From Halomonas ventosae (GTDB lineage: Bacteria > Pseudomonadota > Gammaproteobacteria > Pseudomonadales > Halomonadaceae), in the NCBI RefSeq assembly GCF_004361885.1, contig NZ_SNWH01000001.1, positions 249,969 through 313,968 on the forward strand: 64,000 nt of DNA, given 5' to 3'. Position 1 is the first letter of the stretch. Each line of letters starts with the position of its first letter. Under the pieces are notes generated by a model. The model did not search any database. It was not told the DNA's origin and saw only the letters and a list, made by a program, of their open reading frames with translations. The position numbers were made by a program, and so were the translations under genes. This document shows, one piece after another, positions 27,826 to 38,982 of the stretch.

Positions 27826-28509
27826 ATGGACACGCCGCTTCCCGACAGTTGGCAACGCTGGTTGGGCGATGAGTTCAAGGCCCCCTACATGCAGGCGTTG
27901 CACGATTTCCTGGCCGCCGAAAAGGCCCGGCGAAAGGTGATCTATCCGCACTCGACCGACTGGTTTCGCGCCTTCGAGCTGACGCCCCTGGAGCAGGTCA
28001 AGGTGGTGATCCTCGGGCAGGATCCCTATCACGGGCCGAACCAGGCCCATGGGCTGTGCTTCTCGGTGCAGCCCGGCATGCCGGTGCCGCCGTCACTGGC
28101 CAATATCTACAAGGAGCTACAGGCGGATGTGGGCATGCGGCCGGTGGCGCATGGCAATCTCGAGCACTGGGCGCGTCAAGGAGTATTGCTGCTCAATACC
28201 TCGCTGACGGTGGAGCAGGGCAACGCCGGCTCTCACCGCGGCAAGGGCTGGGAAACCTTCACCGATCGTGCCATCGCCACGGTCAGCAAGCATGCCAAGC
28301 CTACGGTGTTCCTGCTGTGGGGAGCTCCGGCCCGCAAGAAGAAGGCGCTGATCGATACCTCGCGCCACCTGGTGCTGGAATCCCCGCATCCCTCGCCGCT
28401 CTCGGCGCACCGCGGCTTCTTCGGCAACCACCACTTTTCCCGGGCCAATGCCTTCCTGGCCGAGCACGGCCGCGAGCCCATCGACTGGCAGCTGCCGGAG
28501 AGACCCTGA
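27826..28509 (+). CDS. ung: Uracil-DNA glycosylase
   Basis: A 227-residue family 1 UDG that removes uracil from DNA. Motif A is [17 protein letters not shown] (catalytic Asp), the Pro-rich loop is [13 protein letters not shown], the uracil-binding stretch is [19 protein letters not shown], and motif B is [20 protein letters not shown] (His). GAGG precedes the ATG. Dcd at 8.0 kb raises dUTP, the source of the lesion, but the two are not linked here. Confidence 0.96.
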   Translation: MDTPLPDSWQRWLGDEFKAPYMQALHDFLAAEKARRKVIYPHSTDWFRAFELTPLEQVKVVILGQDPYHGPNQAHGLCFSVQPGMPVPPSLANIYKELQADVGMRPVAHGNLEHWARQGVLLLNTSLTVEQGNAGSHRGKGWETFTDRAIATVSKHAKPTVFLLWGAPARKKKALIDTSRHLVLESPHPSPLSAHRGFFGNHHFSRANAFLAEHGREPIDWQLPERP

Positions 28510-28662
28510 ACACACTGCCGGGCATCAGCACAAAGCCAGGTGCGACGGGAAACCGCCGTGCTTAACCTCAAGGCGGTATGCGTTTAGAATGGCCGACAAT
28601 TTGTGGTTGCCGTCCATCCGACGATAGTCGTCACCTACTCCCCGCCGTCCAAGAGGCCCCTC

Positions 28663-29292
28663 ATGAGCGTTCAAGCCATCCAGCATCCCCTGGTCCAGCA
28701 CAAGCTCGGGCTGATGCGCGAAGCCGGCATCAGCACCAAGAGCTTTCGTGAATTGGCCGGTGAGCTGGCAAAGCTGCTCACCTACGAGGCGACCAGCGAC
28801 CTGGAACTCGAGACCCAGCAGATCGACGGCTGGAACGGCGAGAAGATCCCGGTGCAGCTGCTCAAGGGCAAGAAGGTTACCATCGTGCCGATCCTGCGCG
28901 CGGGGCTCGGGATGCTCGATGGCGTCACTGACCTCATTCCCAGTGCCCGGATCAGCGTGGTGGGCCTCTACCGAGACGAGGAGACCCTCGAGCCGGTGCC
29001 GTACTTCGCCAAGTTCGCGAGGGACTTGGACGAACGCATGGCCATCGTCATCGACCCCATGCTGGCCACCGGCGGTACCATGGTGGCGACGCTGGACATG
29101 CTGCGCGAGCGTGGCTGCAAGCAGATGAGGGTCATCGTGCTGGTGGCCGCCCCCGAAGGCATCAAGCGCGTCCAGGCGGCCTATCCGGATATCGAGATCT
29201 ATACGGCGGGTATCGACGACCATCTCGACGAGAACGGCTATATCGTGCCTGGCCTGGGGGATGCGGGAGACAAGATCTTCGGTACCCGCTGA
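28663..29292 (+). CDS. upp: Uracil phosphoribosyltransferase
   Basis: A 209-residue enzyme making UMP from uracil and [24 protein letters not shown], the [14 protein letters not shown] segment, the PRPP loop [19 protein letters not shown] and the C-terminal [15 protein letters not shown] are textbook. The ATG at 28663 has AGAGG in front; the frame from 28603 is not conserved. A UraA-type permease that would feed it lies 8 kb away at 37.7 kb. Confidence 0.96.
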   Translation: MSVQAIQHPLVQHKLGLMREAGISTKSFRELAGELAKLLTYEATSDLELETQQIDGWNGEKIPVQLLKGKKVTIVPILRAGLGMLDGVTDLIPSARISVVGLYRDEETLEPVPYFAKFARDLDERMAIVIDPMLATGGTMVATLDMLRERGCKQMRVIVLVAAPEGIKRVQAAYPDIEIYTAGIDDHLDENGYIVPGLGDAGDKIFGTR

Positions 29293-29675
29293 CGCCCTTT
29301 ACTTGCTTTACCCCCTATCGACGGCACCTGGCGGCGTCGCTATTCCTCCACCTGCCTACCCGCGGCTGGCCGGGGAGTGGCAGCGGCGTTTTTTCTTTGT
29401 ACCGCACGATGTTCGTTTTCGATCATATGATGGCGATCTGTTGATGAATCTTCCAAAAGCTCTTCGCTTTCGACTCGCTCGCGACGCCTTAGACAAAAGT
29501 TTATAAAGAATAATCTATCATATAAAAACAAGAGCTTAAGTGTATTTAACCAGCATTCTTCGGATCGGAGGTAATGTTTTCAATTGACGACATTTGTGTT
29601 TGAAAGCGAATTTCGGCTACGTTGTTATCCAGCACTCTCCGAACCCATCAGATAACAACGAACGGCGAGATCAGT
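29293..29675 (+). promoter_or_regulatory. Regulatory region of the glycerol ABC operon
   Basis: About 380 bp without a gene. ATGTTCGTTTTCGATCAT (29409-29426) is a near-perfect GlpR-type palindrome. TTCGCTTTCGA (29463-29473) and its inverted relative TTGAAAGCGAA (29600-29610) also occur. 29500-29620 is markedly AT-rich. A possible -35 TTGACG lies at 29584-29589, with the last element covering its -10 region. Confidence 0.55.
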
Positions 29676-30764
29676 ATGTCCTTGATCCTAGATAACATCG
29701 ATCATGTGGTCGGTGGCGCCACCCATATCGCGGGGGTGAATCTGGAGTTGCAGCCAGGTTCCTTCAATGTTCTGCTGGGACGGACCCTGGCTGGCAAGAC
29801 CACCCTGATGCGCCTGATGGCGGGGCTCGATACCCCGACCCAAGGGCGAATCCTGATGAATGGGGAGGACGTGACCGGACGCTCGGTGCGTAAGCGTAAC
29901 GTCTCCATGGTCTATCAGCAGTTCATCAACTATCCGGCACTCTCCGTCTACGACAACATCGCCTCACCCCTCAAGCTGGCCAAGGTCGAGCGTTCCGAGA
30001 TCGATCGTCGAGTACGGGAGGTCGCCGAGATGCTGCATATCGAGCAAATGCTCGATCGCCTGCCCCTCGAGCTCTCCGGTGGCCAGCAGCAGCGTACCGC
30101 CATGGGGCGTGCGTTGGTCAAGGATGCCGATGTGGTGCTCTTCGATGAGCCGCTGGTCAATCTGGATTACAAGCTGCGCGAGGAATTCCGCGACGAGCTG
30201 CGTTCAGTGTTCAGCGAGCGCAACTGCATCGCCGTGTATGCTACCACCGAGCCTGCCGAGGCCCTGGCGCTGGGCGGTAACACGGCGGTGCTCCACGAAG
30301 GTCGGCTGCTGCAGTATGGCCGCACGGATGACGTCTATCACCGTCCTCGCGATATCCTCACCGCAGGAATGTTTTCCGAGCCGCCCATCAACATCATCGA
30401 GGGCATCATCTCAGGCAACGAGGTGACCTTCGACAAGTCCCTGTATTTTCCCCTTGACGATGATCTGCGCACCCTGGCGCCGGGCGAATATCGTTTTGGC
30501 GTGCGCCCCTCACATATCTCGCTTTCCCCCCGGGCGAAGGATGACATCGAGGTGCAGATGACCGTTGATCTGGCGGAGATCAGTGGCTCGGAGACCTTTC
30601 TTCACGTCCACAACGACCTCTTTCACGTTACGGTCCACCTTGAGGGGGTCCACGAGTTCGACGTCGATGATCCCGTGACGCTGTATTTTCCGACCCACAA
30701 GGTCTATGCCTTCGATCGCCAGGGTGCAGTGGTGCATATACCGACACATTTGGGGGGCATCTAA
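29676..30764 (+). CDS. glpS: Glycerol ABC transporter ATP-binding protein GlpS
   Basis: A 362-residue sugar-type ABC ATPase with a C-terminal TOBE-like regulatory domain. Walker A is the variant GRTLAGKTTLMRLMAG, as known for GlpS instead of GPSGSGKST. The signature ELSGGQQQRTAMGRALV and Walker B VVLFDEPLVNLDYKLR are intact. One GlpS and one GlpT subunit are expected to form a heterodimer energising the glycerol importer described in Rhizobium leguminosarum. The start MSLILDNIDHV at 29676 is preferred over the frame opening at 29622. Confidence 0.9.
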   Translation: MSLILDNIDHVVGGATHIAGVNLELQPGSFNVLLGRTLAGKTTLMRLMAGLDTPTQGRILMNGEDVTGRSVRKRNVSMVYQQFINYPALSVYDNIASPLKLAKVERSEIDRRVREVAEMLHIEQMLDRLPLELSGGQQQRTAMGRALVKDADVVLFDEPLVNLDYKLREEFRDELRSVFSERNCIAVYATTEPAEALALGGNTAVLHEGRLLQYGRTDDVYHRPRDILTAGMFSEPPINIIEGIISGNEVTFDKSLYFPLDDDLRTLAPGEYRFGVRPSHISLSPRAKDDIEVQMTVDLAEISGSETFLHVHNDLFHVTVHLEGVHEFDVDDPVTLYFPTHKVYAFDRQGAVVHIPTHLGGI

Positions 30765-30765
30765 G

Positions 30766-31866
30766 ATGGCCGAAATCACCCTAAAATCCCTGGCGCATAC
30801 CTACCTGGCCGACCCACAGTCGCCGCAAGACTATGCCATTCGCGAGATGGATCACGTCTGGCACCAGGGCGGTGCCTATGCGCTGCTAGGGCCCTCCGGC
30901 TGCGGCAAGTCGACTCTGCTCAACATCATCTCCGGGCTGCTGGAACCCACCAGCGGCGAGGTGCTCTTCGACGGTGAAGTGGTCAATTCACTGCCTCCCG
31001 AGGCGCGCAATATCGCCCAGGTTTTCCAGTTCCCCGTCATCTACGACACCATGACGGTCTACGACAACCTGGCCTTTCCGCTGCGCAACGTGAAGACCCC
31101 CGAGGCCCGGGTCCATCAGCGTGTCATGGAAATTGCCGAGGTGCTGGAGCTCACCGCCCAGCTCAAGCGCAAGGCCAAGAACCTTACCGCCGACGAGAAA
31201 CAGAAGGTCTCCATGGGCCGTGGCCTGGTGCGTGAGGATGTCTCGGCGATCCTCTTCGACGAGCCGCTCACCGTCATCGATCCCCAGCTCAAGTGGAAGC
31301 TGCGTCGCAAGCTCAAGGAGATCCACCAGCGCTTCGCGATCACCATGGTCTATGTGACCCATGACCAGCTCGAGGCTTCCACCTTCGCCGACAAGATTGC
31401 CGTGATGTATGAGGGCCAGGTGGTGCAGTTTGGCACGCCCAGGGAGCTCTTTGAGATGCCGAATCACACTTTCGTGGGCTACTTCATCGGCAGCCCCGGC
31501 ATGAACTTTCTCGGGGTGAAGAGCCGCGACGGTCGGGTGATGGCCGATGACACCGAACTGGCGGTGGGGCAGGGCATCCATGACGCCGTGGCCGGTGCCC
31601 GCTCAGCCAACATCAAGCTTGGCATCCGTCCTGAATTCATCGAGGTGCATGCCGAGCCTATCGAGGGCGGCATGCAGGCGCGGGTAGATCATGCCCAGGA
31701 TCTGGGAACCCATTCGATCGTCTACCTGACACTGGGCAAGCTGCCCCTCAAGGCGCGGATCGAGGAGGACCAGGAGACGCCCACCGGCACGGCCTGGCTG
31801 CGCTTTCCCGATGAGCATATCGGCCTCTATGTCGATGAATTCCGCGTGGAGATCGAACATGACTAA
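30766..31866 (+). CDS. glpT: Glycerol ABC transporter ATP-binding protein GlpT
   Basis: A 366-residue ABC ATPase immediately behind glpS. Walker A is canonical (LLGPSGCGKSTLLNIISGLL), Walker B is AILFDEPLTVIDPQLKW, and the switch His is in VYVTHDQLEAST. The signature motif is replaced by NLTADEKQKVSMGRGLVR, where LTADEKQ stands in for LSGGQQ. GlpS has a normal signature but an altered Walker A, so the two subunits look complementary. It should not be confused with the unrelated E. coli glycerol-3-phosphate antiporter of the same name. Confidence 0.9.
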   Translation: MAEITLKSLAHTYLADPQSPQDYAIREMDHVWHQGGAYALLGPSGCGKSTLLNIISGLLEPTSGEVLFDGEVVNSLPPEARNIAQVFQFPVIYDTMTVYDNLAFPLRNVKTPEARVHQRVMEIAEVLELTAQLKRKAKNLTADEKQKVSMGRGLVREDVSAILFDEPLTVIDPQLKWKLRRKLKEIHQRFAITMVYVTHDQLEASTFADKIAVMYEGQVVQFGTPRELFEMPNHTFVGYFIGSPGMNFLGVKSRDGRVMADDTELAVGQGIHDAVAGARSANIKLGIRPEFIEVHAEPIEGGMQARVDHAQDLGTHSIVYLTLGKLPLKARIEEDQETPTGTAWLRFPDEHIGLYVDEFRVEIEHD

Positions 31867-32740
31867 AGTCTACAACAATCGGGCCTGGTGGCTGATCCTG
31901 CCCATGCTGCTGCTGGTGGCCTTCTCGGCCGTCATCCCGGTGATGACCGTGGTGAACTACTCGGTCCAGGATGTCTTCGATGCCCATACGCGCTTCTTTA
32001 CCGGCACCGAATGGTTCAGGGAGATGCTTAACGACCCGGCCCTTCAGGCGGCCGTGCTGCGCCAGTTTGCCTTCTCGCTGACGGTGCTTGCCATCGAGGT
32101 GCCGCTGGGCATCGGTATCGCCCTGATCATGCCCAAGAAGGGCTGGCAGGCTTCGGCGATATTGATCCTGGTGACCATGCCATTGCTGATCCCCTGGAAC
32201 GTGGTGGGCAGCATCTGGCAGATCTTCACGCGAGGAGATATCGGCCTGATGGGCTGGAGCCTGCGTGAGCTCGGCTATGGCTACAACATCACCTCGAGCC
32301 CGTTGGATGCCTGGGTGACCATCATCCTGATGGATGTCTGGCACTGGACGCCGTTGATCGCCTTGCTGTGCTTCAGCGGTCTGCGCTCGATCCCCGATGC
32401 CTACTATCAGGCGGCGCGCATCGACCGTGCCTCGAAGTGGGCGGTATTCCGCTACATCCAGTTGCCCAAGCTCACCAATGTGCTGGTCATCGGGGTGCTG
32501 CTGCGCTTCATGCACTCCTTCATGATCTACGCCGAGCCCTTCGTGCTCACCGGCGGCGGCCCCGGCAACTCCACCACCTTCCTCAGCCAGTCGTTGACGA
32601 CCATGGCCATCGGCCAGCAGGACCTGGGTCCGTCGGCAGCCTTTTCGCTGATCTACTTCTTGATCATCCTGCTGGTCACCTGGGTGTTCTATACCGCGAT
32701 CATGAACATGCAGAAAGACGACAACAACCAGGAGGCATGA
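31859..32740 (+). CDS. glpP: Glycerol ABC transporter permease GlpP
   Basis: A 293-residue inner-membrane permease with six helices (first NRAWWLILPMLLLVAFSAVI). The EAA-type loop is AYYQAARIDRASKWAVFRYI, followed by QLPKLTNVL. The start at 31859 overlaps the glpT stop by 8 bp. The N-terminal insertion TRFFTGTEWFREMLNDPALQ is periplasmic, as in other sugar permeases of the MalF-like family. Confidence 0.9.
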   Translation: MTKVYNNRAWWLILPMLLLVAFSAVIPVMTVVNYSVQDVFDAHTRFFTGTEWFREMLNDPALQAAVLRQFAFSLTVLAIEVPLGIGIALIMPKKGWQASAILILVTMPLLIPWNVVGSIWQIFTRGDIGLMGWSLRELGYGYNITSSPLDAWVTIILMDVWHWTPLIALLCFSGLRSIPDAYYQAARIDRASKWAVFRYIQLPKLTNVLVIGVLLRFMHSFMIYAEPFVLTGGGPGNSTTFLSQSLTTMAIGQQDLGPSAAFSLIYFLIILLVTWVFYTAIMNMQKDDNNQEA

Positions 32741-32741
32741 C

Positions 32742-33635
32742 ATGAGTGATTCATTGCCCACCACGCCAGAGGCCGTGCGCCAGCGCGCTGCGGCCGCCGA
32801 CAGCCGGCGCCGACGCCAGGCGCGTCCGGTCTCCCGCCAGTGGCGTCGCCGAGGCCTGATGGCCGCCTACATCGTGTTCGTGCTGCTGCCGATCTACTGG
32901 CTGCTGAACATGTCCTTTCAGTCCAACACCGAGATCCTCGGCGGGCTGACCCTGTGGCCAGAGAACTTCACCACAGAGCACTACGCCAAGATATTCACTG
33001 AGCCTAGCTGGTACATGGGCTATGTGAACTCGATCATCTACGTGCTGATGAACATGCTGATCAGCATCGCCGTGGCACTGCCGGCCGCCTATGCCTTCAG
33101 CCGCTACCAGTTCATCGGCGACAAGCATCTATTCTTCTGGTTGCTGACCAACCTGATGGCGCCGCCAGCCGTGTTTCTGCTGCCCTATTTTCAGCTCTAT
33201 TACACGGTGGGGCTGTTCGACACTCACATCGCCGTGGCGCTGGCCCACTGCCTGTTCAACATCCCGCTGGCGGTGTGGATTCTCGAGGGCTTCATGAGCG
33301 GCGTGCCCAAGGAGATCGACGAGACGGCCTTCATCGACGGCTACAGCTTCCCGCGCTTCTTCGTGAAGATCTTCATCCCCATGATCAGCTCGGGCATCGG
33401 CGTGACACTGTTCTTCCTGTTCATGTTCTCTTGGGTCGAACTGCTGCTGGCCAGCACCCTGACTGCTACCCATGCCCAGCCCATCGCCTCAGTGATGACC
33501 CAGACCAAGGGAGCCTCGGGCATCGACTGGGGAACGCTCGCCGCCGCCGGCACCCTGACCATCCTGCCCGGCATCGTGGTGGTCTACTTCGTACGTAATC
33601 ACATCGCCAAAGGCTTCGCTCTGGGCCGTACCTGA
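32742..33635 (+). CDS. glpQ: Glycerol ABC transporter permease GlpQ
   Basis: A 297-residue MalG-like permease partner. It has an arginine-rich cytoplasmic N terminus, then RRGLMAAYIVFVLLPIYWLL. The EAA loop is SGVPKEIDETAFIDGYSFPR and the C terminus is YFVRNHIAKGFALGRT. AGGAGG precedes the ATG, 1 bp after the glpP stop. The name clashes with the E. coli phosphodiesterase GlpQ, to which it is unrelated. Confidence 0.9.
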   Translation: MSDSLPTTPEAVRQRAAAADSRRRRQARPVSRQWRRRGLMAAYIVFVLLPIYWLLNMSFQSNTEILGGLTLWPENFTTEHYAKIFTEPSWYMGYVNSIIYVLMNMLISIAVALPAAYAFSRYQFIGDKHLFFWLLTNLMAPPAVFLLPYFQLYYTVGLFDTHIAVALAHCLFNIPLAVWILEGFMSGVPKEIDETAFIDGYSFPRFFVKIFIPMISSGIGVTLFFLFMFSWVELLLASTLTATHAQPIASVMTQTKGASGIDWGTLAAAGTLTILPGIVVVYFVRNHIAKGFALGRT

Positions 33636-33647
33636 GGAGGACACCAC

Positions 33648-33920
33648 ATGGACTGGATGGTCTGGACCACCCCCACCGCGGTCTTCTTCGCGGTCATTGC
33701 CGCCATGCTGGTGGGCATGACGGCCTGGGAAGTCGTCTCGCCCACGGTCGAGCGCAAGGGCTTCCTGCCGATTGCCACAACACGCGGCGATCGACTCTTC
33801 ATCGGGCTGCTTTCCGCTGCCTATATCCACCTGGCGGTGGTGGGTTTCACCCAGCTCAGTATCTGGCTGGCCCTGGGGGGATCGGTGATCTGGTTACTGA
33901 TCCTAATGCGCTGGGGCTGA
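33648..33920 (+). CDS. DUF2160 small membrane protein of the glycerol ABC operon
   Basis: A 90-residue protein with three hydrophobic segments (about residues 5-28, 48-66 and 70-88). MDWMVWTTPTAVFFAVIAAM and FLPIATTRGDRLFIGLLSAA match the DUF2160 family, which is found almost only between glpQ and glpV. Its role is unknown; an accessory or stabilising subunit of the importer is a reasonable inference. GAGGAGG lies upstream. Confidence 0.85.
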   Translation: MDWMVWTTPTAVFFAVIAAMLVGMTAWEVVSPTVERKGFLPIATTRGDRLFIGLLSAAYIHLAVVGFTQLSIWLALGGSVIWLLILMRWG

Positions 33921-33977
33921 CAGAAACGCATGGAGCCCAAGGTTCACGGATGAACGACCACAACCCAAGAGGTCAAT

Positions 33978-35720
<1,743 letters not shown>

Positions 35721-35807
35721 TGAGCGGGCGGGTTGCTTGATCCGCCCATTACTGCCCCGGGCATCCCCGGGACACTTCAAGATCGTGTAACCGGTTGCCT
35801 GAACGGG

Positions 35808-35839
35808 AGGGCCCCCTCGGTGCAGGCCGAGCGGGGCCT
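35808..35839 (+). terminator. Hairpin between glpV and the second dehydrogenase gene
   Basis: AGGGCCCCCTCGG pairs imperfectly with CCGAGCGGGGCCT around a 6-nt loop, followed by GTTGCTTTC. It may partly terminate the operon or act as an mRNA-stabilising stem, since the next gene starts only 25 bp later. Confidence 0.4.
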
Positions 35840-35863
35840 GTTGCTTTCAAAGAAGGGCCAGAC

Positions 35864-37480
35864 ATGCAACTCAGAGAGAATAACATTCGCAAGCTCCCCG
35901 GCCAGACCTTCGATGCGCTGGTGATCGGGGGCGGAATCAACGGGGCCTCAGCGGCGGCGGCGCTGAGCGGCAAGGGCGCCAGGATTGCGCTGATCGATCG
36001 CGGTGACTTCGCCGGCAGCACCAGCATGCACTCCTCCAACCTGGTATGGGGAGGCATCAAGTACATGGAGAGCGGCGACTTCAAGTTAGTGCGTAAGCTC
36101 TGCAAGAGTCGCAACCACCTGATCAGAAGCTACCCCTCCACAGTCCAGGAGATTCGCTTCCTGACCACCATCAACAAGGGCTTTCGCCACCATCCCCTCT
36201 ATCCCTGGGCCGGTACCTGGCTGTATTGGCTGATGGGTAATGCCTTCACGCGCCGTCCCAACTACTTGCGCCCATCAGGCATCAAGGCGCGCGAGCCGAT
36301 CATTGATACGCGCAATGCCCGAGGGGGCTTTGAGTATTCCGATGCCTATCTGCACGACAACGACGCGCGTTTCGTTTTCAATTTCGTGCGCGGCGCCATG
36401 GATTTTGGCACGGTGGCGGCTAACTACGTCGAATCGCTGGGGGCGCGCCGCGAGGGGGATATGTGGATCACCCAGGCCCGGGATTGTACCCACGGCACGA
36501 CCTTCAAGATTCGCTCCCGGGTGTTGATCAATGCGGCCGGTCCCTGGGTTGATCACCACAATAGCCTTTCCTGTCAGCAGACCGACCATCACCATGTCTT
36601 TTCCAAGGGCATCCATCTGATTGTTCCCCGCCTGACCGAGAGCAAGCGGGTGCTGGCCTTCTTCGCCGACGATGGGCGGCTGTTCTTCGTTATTCCCATG
36701 GGCCCGCGCACCTGCATCGGTACCACGGATACCCGGGTCGAGAAACCCGAGGTCGGCGCGACGGAGGAGGACATCCGCTTCGTGCTTGACAACATCAACA
36801 CCCGGCTTGAACTCGCGACCCCGCTAGGCAAGCAGGACATCATCGCCACGCGCTGCGGTGTGCGCCCGCTCGCGGTCAAGCCCAGTGGAGGTGGCGACCG
36901 GGACTTTCTCAATCTGTCGCGCAAGCATGCCATCGACATCGATGCCGAGCAGCGTCACCTGAGTATCTTCGGCGGCAAGCTCACCGACTGCCTCAATGTT
37001 GGCGAAGAGGTCGTGGAGGAGGTGCGTCGGCTGGGCGTCGAGATCCCGTTTCCGGATTATCGCTGGTACGGCGAGTCTGATGCCTCGGTTTGCGAGGCTT
37101 TCATGCATCAGGCACGGCTGATGGAACTGGATGCGATGACCCGCGCCGAGGCCTCCGAGCCGCTCAGCACCCGGTTGTGGCGCCGCTATGGCGCCCAGGC
37201 CCTGGAGCTGCTCGAGGACATCCGCCAGGATCCGCGCCAGGGAGAAGTGCTCATCGAAGGCACGGAATACCTGCGCTGTGAGCTCAAACTAGCCCGGCGC
37301 CGCGAGATGGTGACCAAGCTCGAGGATTTCCTGCGGCGTCGCGCCAAGATTTCGCTGGTAGTACCCGAGGAGAGTATCCGCCACTCGCCGGGACTGCGCG
37401 AAGCCTGTGAGATCCTCTTCGATGACCAGGCCGAGGCACGCCTTAAGGAGTATCTGGAGACGGCGACACCCGAGTCTTGA
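35864..37480 (+). CDS. FAD-dependent glycerol-3-phosphate dehydrogenase/oxidase (second GlpD-like)
   Basis: A 538-residue relative of GlpD. FDALVIGGGINGASAAAALS (about residues 16-35) is the FAD-binding fold. GSTSMHSSNLVWGGIKYMES, GIHLIVPRLTESKRVLAFF, FFVIPMGPRTCIGTTDTRVE, ATRCGVRPLAV and LSIFGGKLTDCLNVGEEVVE follow the same order as in GlpD. It differs clearly from the 15.8-kb GlpD (SMHSSNLVWGG in place of SSASSKLIHGG). Sitting at the end of the glycerol importer operon, it probably oxidises glycerol-3-phosphate or a related polyol phosphate. AAGAAGGG precedes the ATG. Confidence 0.85.
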   Translation: MQLRENNIRKLPGQTFDALVIGGGINGASAAAALSGKGARIALIDRGDFAGSTSMHSSNLVWGGIKYMESGDFKLVRKLCKSRNHLIRSYPSTVQEIRFLTTINKGFRHHPLYPWAGTWLYWLMGNAFTRRPNYLRPSGIKAREPIIDTRNARGGFEYSDAYLHDNDARFVFNFVRGAMDFGTVAANYVESLGARREGDMWITQARDCTHGTTFKIRSRVLINAAGPWVDHHNSLSCQQTDHHHVFSKGIHLIVPRLTESKRVLAFFADDGRLFFVIPMGPRTCIGTTDTRVEKPEVGATEEDIRFVLDNINTRLELATPLGKQDIIATRCGVRPLAVKPSGGGDRDFLNLSRKHAIDIDAEQRHLSIFGGKLTDCLNVGEEVVEEVRRLGVEIPFPDYRWYGESDASVCEAFMHQARLMELDAMTRAEASEPLSTRLWRRYGAQALELLEDIRQDPRQGEVLIEGTEYLRCELKLARRREMVTKLEDFLRRRAKISLVVPEESIRHSPGLREACEILFDDQAEARLKEYLETATPES

Positions 37481-37502
37481 CAGGGCTTTCGCAGCTGCAC
37501 AA

Positions 37503-37609
37503 GCGAGAGGGTGCTGGGGGCAAGCCGAAGAGGAGGTTCTACGCCATGGATGGCGTCGGTAGCGTACAGGGAAGTATTCACAGCGCCTCCTTGCAGGCTT
37601 GCCGACGGG
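37503..37609. repeat. Structured intergenic repeat, copy B
   Basis: Same orientation and layout as copy A at 7747-7852. The central 29 bp from TACGCCATGGATGGCGTCGG and the CACAGCGCCTCCTTGCAGGC block are exactly conserved, while the loop between them differs. It lies 22 bp after the second dehydrogenase gene. Confidence 0.85.
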
Positions 37610-37647
37610 TCAGCTCAGAGCGATGGCAGTGACTGCGATAGCTCAGA

Positions 37648-37656
37648 CGAACATTA
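37648..37656. promoter_or_regulatory. Isolated CGAACATTA motif before uraA
   Basis: Identical 9-mer to the glpK operator core (18551-18559), but without the companion TTCG/CGAA elements. It may be chance. Confidence 0.2.
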
Positions 37657-37740
37657 AGGGACGAGAAGCTATTGGGGCAGCCAGGCTGGTAGAATGCCGC
37701 GCGATTTCCTCCCTCTATCATCTTTTCGGAGCCCTGGATC

Positions 37741-38982
37741 ATGACCGATAACTCCGCGGCGGCCGCCATGCCCACCGACTCCCCGTTGCGCACCTTGCTG
37801 AGCGGGGCGCAGATGCTCTTCGTGGCCTTCGGTGCCCTGGTGCTGGTGCCGCTGCTCACCGGCCTGGACCCCAACGTGGCACTGTTCACGGCGGGGGTCG
37901 GCACCCTGATCTTCCATGGCGTGACCCGGGTCAGCGTGCCGGTATTCCTGGCCTCGTCGTTTGCCTTCATCGCCCCCATCCAGGGCTCGGTGGCCAATTA
38001 CGGTATTCCCGCCACCCTCGGCGGGCTGATGGTCGCGGGCCTGGTCTATGTGGTGATCTCCCAGTGTGTGCGCCTCAAGGGCACCGCCTGGCTGCACCGC
38101 CTGCTGCCCCCGGTGGTGGTAGGGCCGGTGATCATGGTGATTGGCCTGGCGCTCGCCCCGGTGGCGGTGGATATGGCCACCGGCGAGACCAGCGAGAGCA
38201 TTGGCTATGGCGCCGCGATCCTGCTCTCCATGGCCAGCCTGCTGGTCACGCTGGTGCTGGCGGTGTTCGGCCGTGGCCTGATTCGCCTGATCCCGATCAT
38301 GGGCGGTATCGCCACCGGCTACATGCTGGCGCTGGTGATGGGGGTGGTGGACTTCACGCCGGTGCAGGAGGCAGCCTGGCTGTCGCTGCCGTCGTTCACC
38401 GCCCCCAGCTTTCACTGGGCGGCGATCCTGTTCATGATCCCGGTCGCCATCGCGCCGGCGGTGGAGCATATCGGTGATATGATCGCCATCGGTTCGGTGA
38501 CCCGTGAGAACTATCTGGTCAAGCCTGGCCTGCATCGCACTCTGCTCGGCGATGGCCTGGCTACCAGCGCCGCGGCGATCTTCGGCGGACCGCCCAATAC
38601 CACCTACTCCGAGGTCACCGGCGCGGTGACCCTCACGCGTGTCTTCAATCCCTGGATCATGGTGGTCGCGGCCTGCATCGCCATCGTGCTGGCTTTCGTC
38701 GGCAAGCTCGGCGCGCTGCTGCAGACCATCCCCGGGCCGGTGATGGGCGGCATCATGACGCTGCTATTTGGCTCCATCGCCGTGGTTGGCATGAACACCC
38801 TGGTGCGGGCCGGCAAGCCTCTCACTGCACCGCGCAATCTGGTGGTGGTCTCGCTGGTGCTGGTCTTTGGCATCGGCGGCATGCAGTTCGGTAATGGCCA
38901 GTTCACCCTGCAGGGGGTCAGCCTCGCCGCCCTGGTGGGCATCGTGCTCAACTGGGTGCTGCCCCGCGCCGAGGAGGAGTGA
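37741..38982 (+). CDS. uraA: NCS2-family uracil permease (UraA type)
   Basis: A 413-residue transporter with about fourteen membrane segments. The substrate region [20 protein letters not shown] and [20 protein letters not shown] (His and Glu of the UraA proton/uracil site) distinguish this branch from the AzgA-like permease at 25.8 kb. [20 protein letters not shown] follows. Uracil:proton symport is expected; a xanthine/uracil specificity cannot be excluded. GGAG lies 9 bp before the ATG. It stands alone, between the glycerol operon and the molybdenum cofactor operon. Confidence 0.85.
   Translation: MTDNSAAAAMPTDSPLRTLLSGAQMLFVAFGALVLVPLLTGLDPNVALFTAGVGTLIFHGVTRVSVPVFLASSFAFIAPIQGSVANYGIPATLGGLMVAGLVYVVISQCVRLKGTAWLHRLLPPVVVGPVIMVIGLALAPVAVDMATGETSESIGYGAAILLSMASLLVTLVLAVFGRGLIRLIPIMGGIATGYMLALVMGVVDFTPVQEAAWLSLPSFTAPSFHWAAILFMIPVAIAPAVEHIGDMIAIGSVTRENYLVKPGLHRTLLGDGLATSAAAIFGGPPNTTYSEVTGAVTLTRVFNPWIMVVAACIAIVLAFVGKLGALLQTIPGPVMGGIMTLLFGSIAVVGMNTLVRAGKPLTAPRNLVVVSLVLVFGIGGMQFGNGQFTLQGVSLAALVGIVLNWVLPRAEEE

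Noticed and set aside
29293..29675. An 81-codon frame at 29261-29506
   Set aside because: It starts inside upp in another frame, runs through the operator region, and resembles no protein family.
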